62,221 nucleotides of DNA, taken from NCBI GenBank assembly GCA_014084085.1, contig NPFB01000013.1, positions 280,244 to 342,464 on the forward strand, read 5' to 3'. This document shows positions 58,148-62,221 of this stretch, one piece after another. Numbering within the stretch: position 1 is the stretch's first letter; each line of letters begins with the position of its first letter. The notes below the pieces were generated by a model that saw only the letters and a list, made by a program, of their open reading frames with translations, ran no database searches and was not told the DNA's origin. The DNA comes from Hondaea fermentalgiana (lineage: Eukaryota; Sar; Bigyra; Thraustochytrida; Thraustochytriidae). Position numbers and translations under genes: made by a program.

Positions 58148-58663
58148 GACGATATTTGCTGGCAGAGTTGACGATATTGCGTTGACGATGCTGCGCTGAC
58201 GATGCTGCGCTGACGATGCTGCGAATCGCTGCCAGAATTGACGATATTGCGAATCGCTGACAGAATCGACGATGCTGCGAATCGCTGGCAGAGACGACGA
58301 CACTGCGAATCGCTGGCAGGATCGACGATGCTGCGACTCGCTGCCAGCATTGAAGATACTGCGACTCGCTACCAGCATTGAAGATACTGCGACTCGCTGG
58401 CAGAATTGACGATATTGCGAATCGCTGCCAGCATCGGAGATATTGCGAATCGCTGCCAGCATCGAAGATACTGCGAATCGCTGCCAGCATTGAAGATACT
58501 GCGAATCGCTGTCAGCATTGAAGATACTGCGAATCGCTACTAGCATTGAAGATACTGCGAATCGCTGCCAGCATTGAAGATACCGATCGCTCAAATTGTC
58601 GATATCGGTTGCTAGATTTGACGATACCGGCTGACAGAAGTGACGATGCTGGTCGCTACAATT
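58148..58663. repeat. composite minisatellite of 14-, 22- and 28-bp units
   Basis: The whole 516 bases divide without remainder: one 22-mer (58148-58169), three 14-mers (58170-58211), thirteen 28-mers (58212-58575), and four 22-mers (58576-58663). Most units begin GACGAT or GAAGAT and the longer ones share a TCGCTGCCAG-like second half. The 14-mers equal the first half of the 28-mer, and the 22-mers are 28-mers lacking about six central bases. 28 is not a multiple of 3, so the apparent open frames through it are not conserved coding. Confidence 0.97.
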
Positions 58664-59256
58664 GAAGGTATCAGTTGGCGACCAGAAAGGAAAGTTGTGC
58701 TGAAGGAATTGGCTGTTGTTGACAGCAAATGGTCGTTGATCAACGATGCGATGGATGCTACATGAAGCAATCATCGCCACATTCCTTTCTCTATGCGAGG
58801 TCATCAAAGAGCTTGCCGACCACCGGATGCGCGGCACTGCATCAAGATGAAGAAGATGTCATGCGATTTGGAGGTAGCATTTTAGTCAAAAGGGGAGTTC
58901 GAACGGATGAAGGCGACTGTCGTATAGGAAGAGTGAAAGATGATGGTTGCAGGGCAGTATTCCTGAGATTCTAAGAAAAACGGAGAGGCTGAGAGCCCGC
59001 AAATGGGGCGATCTCAATGATGTCGACCTCCGACTTTTATGTTTTTTCTTCAAGGTCGATGTTGATTTGTTGCGTTTACGACGTTATTGAAGGGCTTGGC
59101 TTTGGCTTGCTTTTTTGTTCTTTTGCACGATGCTGGCAATATCGCTTCGATAAGAAAAAAATACTCTACTTTCTCATAGCAGCATTCTTGGCTACGCGTT
59201 GAGAACAGCGACGCAATCATTCTATTCTGACTCTGACCAAGGGGAAAAAAAAAAAG

Positions 59257-59310
59257 GTAGCCAAGCCAAGCTAAGCCAAGCCAAGCTAAGCCAAGACAAG
59301 ACAAGACATG
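59257..59310. repeat. CCAAGCTAAG-type short tandem repeat
   Basis: Alternating AGCCAAGCC and AAGCTAAGC words passing into ACAAGACAAGACA. Confidence 0.85.
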
Positions 59311-59580
59311 GCGAACATATCATCAAACAAGCAAGTTTTCAAGAAGCAGAAGGGACGCTTCCGTTTTTGCGAACAAGGCGCGTGCTCAAGTTTTACCTTC
59401 CTGTGTGTGGAATATGGGAAGAGTAGAAGAAGGCATAGAAGGACGTCCTCCTGGAAGATATTGGAGCCAATGGCTGACGCTCACCTAAGCGAAGACCGAG
59501 GGGTTTGATTCCTGGCAGGCTTGGCGAAATTGAACACTTTTTTCGGCAGCCAGCCAACACTATTTGGCAAGAAAACTTTT

Positions 59581-59625
59581 TCGCTCGCTCGCTCGCTCGC
59601 TCGCTCGCTCGTTCGTTAGTTCGCT
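59581..59625. repeat. (CGCT)n microsatellite
   Basis: About eight copies of CGCT, then GTTCGTT variants. Confidence 0.9.
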
Positions 59626-62168
59626 CGCCCTAAAAATACCTCAACCTGTCGCGATAGCGTTCATTCTCATCAGCCCTCAGCCTCGGCTTCTTGGTCGGAC
59701 CCGGTCAGCCAGCGTGCAGGCCATACGCAGTTGTTATTGCTCCGAGCGCGGAGCAAGAATTTCGATGCTGCCTGAGCGCGTGCATTCGCGGGCGCGTGTG
59801 TCAGCCATGCGCGGGGGTGCGCGAGCGGGGCGAGCGTAGCTTCCGATCCGGCCTGCCGGTTTACGCTGCCGCGCGCAATTCCCATGGGACGCCCCGGTGA
59901 TTTCCCAGGCGGGCCGGGCCGGGCCGGGCCATGTCGGCTCCGCGCGACGCTGACCCACCCCTGGTCGTCGTTCGTCTGGCTGGTGGTCGGGAGTCCGCGA
60001 TGAAGGAGCTCTCGGCCATCCATCCTACATCCATCCATGCCTGCCATCTTCGTGCGTCCATCGCGGGCGTCGTCAGCCTCCGCAAGGTTTCCGTCGCTCG
60101 TGGTCAGCCAGCAGAAATACATACACTCGTATACAACAAGCAGGGCAGTCCCGCGTTCCCTCCGTGGCCTGTGCATCGCTTTCTTTTGCGTCGCGCGAGG
60201 ACACGCCGTCCAGCAGGCCACCACTCGCCCGCGGCTGCACCCACGCACGCGCCTTGCCCTTTATTGCCCTTTATTGCCCGGCCTGGCTCGGGGCCGCGGC
60301 GGCCGTGCCTCCGTGTCCGCTGGCTGCACCTGCACGCGCATCTGCATCTGCATATGCGTGACTGCTCCGCCTCCGCCGCCCAGAGCGAGCGGCAGGATGG
60401 AGCGAGGCCCTCGCGCCGGGCTTGCTTGCTCGCTCGCTTGCTTGCTCCGCGCAAGCTGCAGCTTGCGCGCTAGCTTGGCCGCTAGCTTGGCCGCAGAAGC
60501 TGGGCGCCGGTCTGCGGGCGCCTTGGGGCGCCTTCTGCGCGCCTTGGCGCTGCTGGCCTTACTGCGAAGCGGCTGCGGCTGCGGCTGGCAAAACAGGGCG
60601 GGGCAGGCTGCGCAGGCCGGGCAGGGCTGCTAGGCGCGACCCTGGTTTCCAGGCAGGCACGCCAGGCCGCGCTGGCCGATGCGAGATCGCGCGCGCGAGC
60701 GGGAGGAGAGGTAACGCACTTGCTTTGCTTGCTTGCCTACTTGCTGTTGTTTGGTGGGGGCGCTTACGAGTCCAGTCTTGAGTCTCACTTTCTTGTCATG
60801 TCTCGCCTCGCCACTTGTGGCCGCGGCGCTTCCTGTTTCTTACCGAAAGACGGGGAGAAGAAGAAGGACAAGCTTTCTTTCTTCTGTCCAGGCCCGCACC
60901 CCGTGCTGTGTCATACCATGCCGCGTCGTTCCAATCCGGCCAGGCCCCGCCCCGCCCCGCCCCGCCGAAACGTCACGACGCCGGCCCGACCTGACCCGGG
61001 CTGGACTCCGCGAGCTCCGCTCCGCACCGCATCGCATCGCATGGCATCGCGTCGCGAGCCTGGAGGGAGGAGGCGAGGGCGCTGCGGCGACTTCGGCGCG
61101 GGCGCGCTTCGACCCTGGCTTCGGCCGGACGGGACGGCGCCTCTGAATCCGTGCATGGACCAGTGCGTCGTGGACGAACCCGAATGACGGCGAATTCACG
61201 ACTCGCGACGCGGGTTTGCTTGGCCCGGCAGTATAGCAGAGCGAACAGCCTGGCGGAGTGTCGTCGTTCACTTTCTTTTCTTTCGTTCCTTGTCTGTCCC
61301 CGACTCGACATCGCTGTCGCGGCAGCGGCCCGCGCTGGCGGGGCTTGTCGGTCGGTCGGTCGGTCGCTCGCTCGCTCGCTCGCCATGGGTCGGTTGGTCG
61401 ATCGGTGCTGGCGCGGCGGAAGCTCGACGGCGGTGGTCGGTGGCTGCGAAGGGGCAGCACGGCTGGCTGCGGTTGGTGGCTGACCTGCGACGCGCAGCGC
61501 GGGTCCCGACGCGACTGGTCGATGCGACGCGATGCGACGCAGAGCGGAGCAGCTCTGCGCAGCATCGACAGACACCCCGCAGAACACGGTCTCGAATCCA
61601 GGCTCGGCCCCACATCGGAGGAAATGCCCGTCCACACCGTGCGGGGGGGGGGTAAAAGGTCGCCGGGCGGCCGGGACAAGCCTGGAAGCATCCACCATGG
61701 CCATCAGCACAAGAGCTTCCTGAGCCCAGAGCGCTGCGGGACCTGCATCAAAGCCTGCCTCCCACAGTATACTACTTGCGGGAAGCTATTTTAGACTTTC
61801 GTCTCCTCTGCGCGTCCTGCGCCCAAGCTGCCCCCCCCCCCCCCTCTGCTTTCATCGTAGAAGCCGCTTCCGCCGCAGTGTTGCTGCGACAAAACGTGGT
61901 ATCGGAATACGGGGTATGGCACAGACAGTGAAAAGGGAAGAAAGAAAGTGCAAAAAAAAGGAAGCTGCTGCTGAGGCGCACGTTGCGGGCAGCAGCTGCA
62001 GAGACCGAGTGCAGCGCTGGCAGCGTCGGAAACGAGACGAGACAAGACGAGACGAGCGAAACGAAACCAATCGAACCGAGTCGAATCGAATGGAAACGAC
62101 CGTTGACGTCGTGGCGGGCGGCCGTGCATTCGAGCTGGCTGGCTTGCTGGCTCGGCCAGAAGAGCAAT

Positions 62169-62170
<2 letters not shown>

Positions 62171-62221
<51 letters not shown>
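62171..62221. repeat. (CAAG)n microsatellite at window end
   Basis: Nearly 13 perfect CAAG copies running off the window, so the full length is unknown. Confidence 0.97.

Larger units (their letters stand above)
58664..62221. other. gene-poor, repeat-rich right end
   Basis: No credible gene is seen in these 3.6 kb. 58664-59560 is moderately AT-rich. Then come a CCAAGCTAAG run (59257-59310), (CGCT)n (59581-59612), (GGGCC)n (59912-59932), CTTGCTCGCTCGCTTGC (60425-60445), (GGTC)n followed by (GCTC)n (61348-61382), G9 (61644-61652), C14 near 61830, a run of GAGAC/GAAAC/GAATC words (62028-62100), and terminal (CAAG)n. No telomeric TTAGGG-type array is present. Confidence 0.55.

Noticed and set aside
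58136..58837. Long frames through the minisatellite
   Set aside because: The period of 28 bases keeps all frames partly open. The Ser/Ile-rich products are an effect of the repeat.
59440..59530. tRNA-like B-box word GGTTTGATTCC
   Set aside because: The flanking bases do not form a T-arm stem and no acceptor or anticodon arm is seen.
60037..60633. 198-codon plus-strand frame near the right end
   Set aside because: Cys/Arg/Ala-rich from GC-rich tandem repeats, with no domain and overlapping equal frames on both strands.
62100..62221. Possible telomere at the window end
   Set aside because: The terminal repeat is CAAG, with no TTAGGG or TTTAGGG units. It is a microsatellite.

Overview
This is GC-rich nuclear DNA from a eukaryote with few, short GT-AG introns. 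It carries flagellar genes (enkurin, two EF-hand/WD40 proteins of the WDR49/CFAP337 type, Rab28, a SPAG1/RPAP3-like co-chaperone), a two-kinase TKL receptor-like protein, an SPX-transporter fusion and a glycerophosphocholine acyltransferase. This mix best fits a stramenopile protist with flagellated zoospores, plausibly a thraustochytrid. That placement is inference from gene content, not from a marker comparison. The window has one 100-base N gap (27527-27626) and ends inside a (CAAG)n microsatellite.

Layout. 1-7151: beta-tubulin C-terminus, a two-exon Costars (ABRACL) gene, an SPX-transporter, an unknown multi-pass membrane protein and GPC1 acyltransferase. 7152-16430: a gene-poor GC-rich stretch with an orphan exon, then Rab28, an F-box/SUKH protein and a 1451-residue acidic low-complexity protein. 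16843-25752: a single-chain biotin-dependent acyl-CoA carboxylase and two secreted Cys-rich proteins on either side of a 2-kb spacer. 25888-29576: a spliced CDC26 (APC/C) gene and a three-exon phosphotransacetylase-N-domain-like P-loop protein, with the N gap between them. 29771-42184: an EF-hand/WD40 giant, a CLASP/TOG protein, a TPR/RPAP3-C co-chaperone, WDR12/YTM1 and a four-exon enkurin gene. 43170-57856: the dual kinase, a cystatin-like membrane-anchored protein, an ER DnaJ protein, a second EF-hand/WD40 giant, a protein with C-terminal SUMO-interaction motifs, and COP9 signalosome subunit 3. 58148-58663: a minisatellite built from 14-, 22- and 28-bp units. 58664-62221: repeat-rich, with no credible gene.

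Neighbouring genes are mostly in alternating orientation, with short convergent 3' ends (often 70-280 bp) and longer divergent 5' spacers (0.4-2 kb). Housekeeping functions are mixed, but flagellum and microtubule genes are over-represented: beta-tubulin, Rab28, CLASP, SPAG1/RPAP3-like, enkurin and two WDR49-like proteins in 62 kb. Several listed starts are ATGs that I chose inside longer open frames, because the longer frames begin with TTG or GTG.
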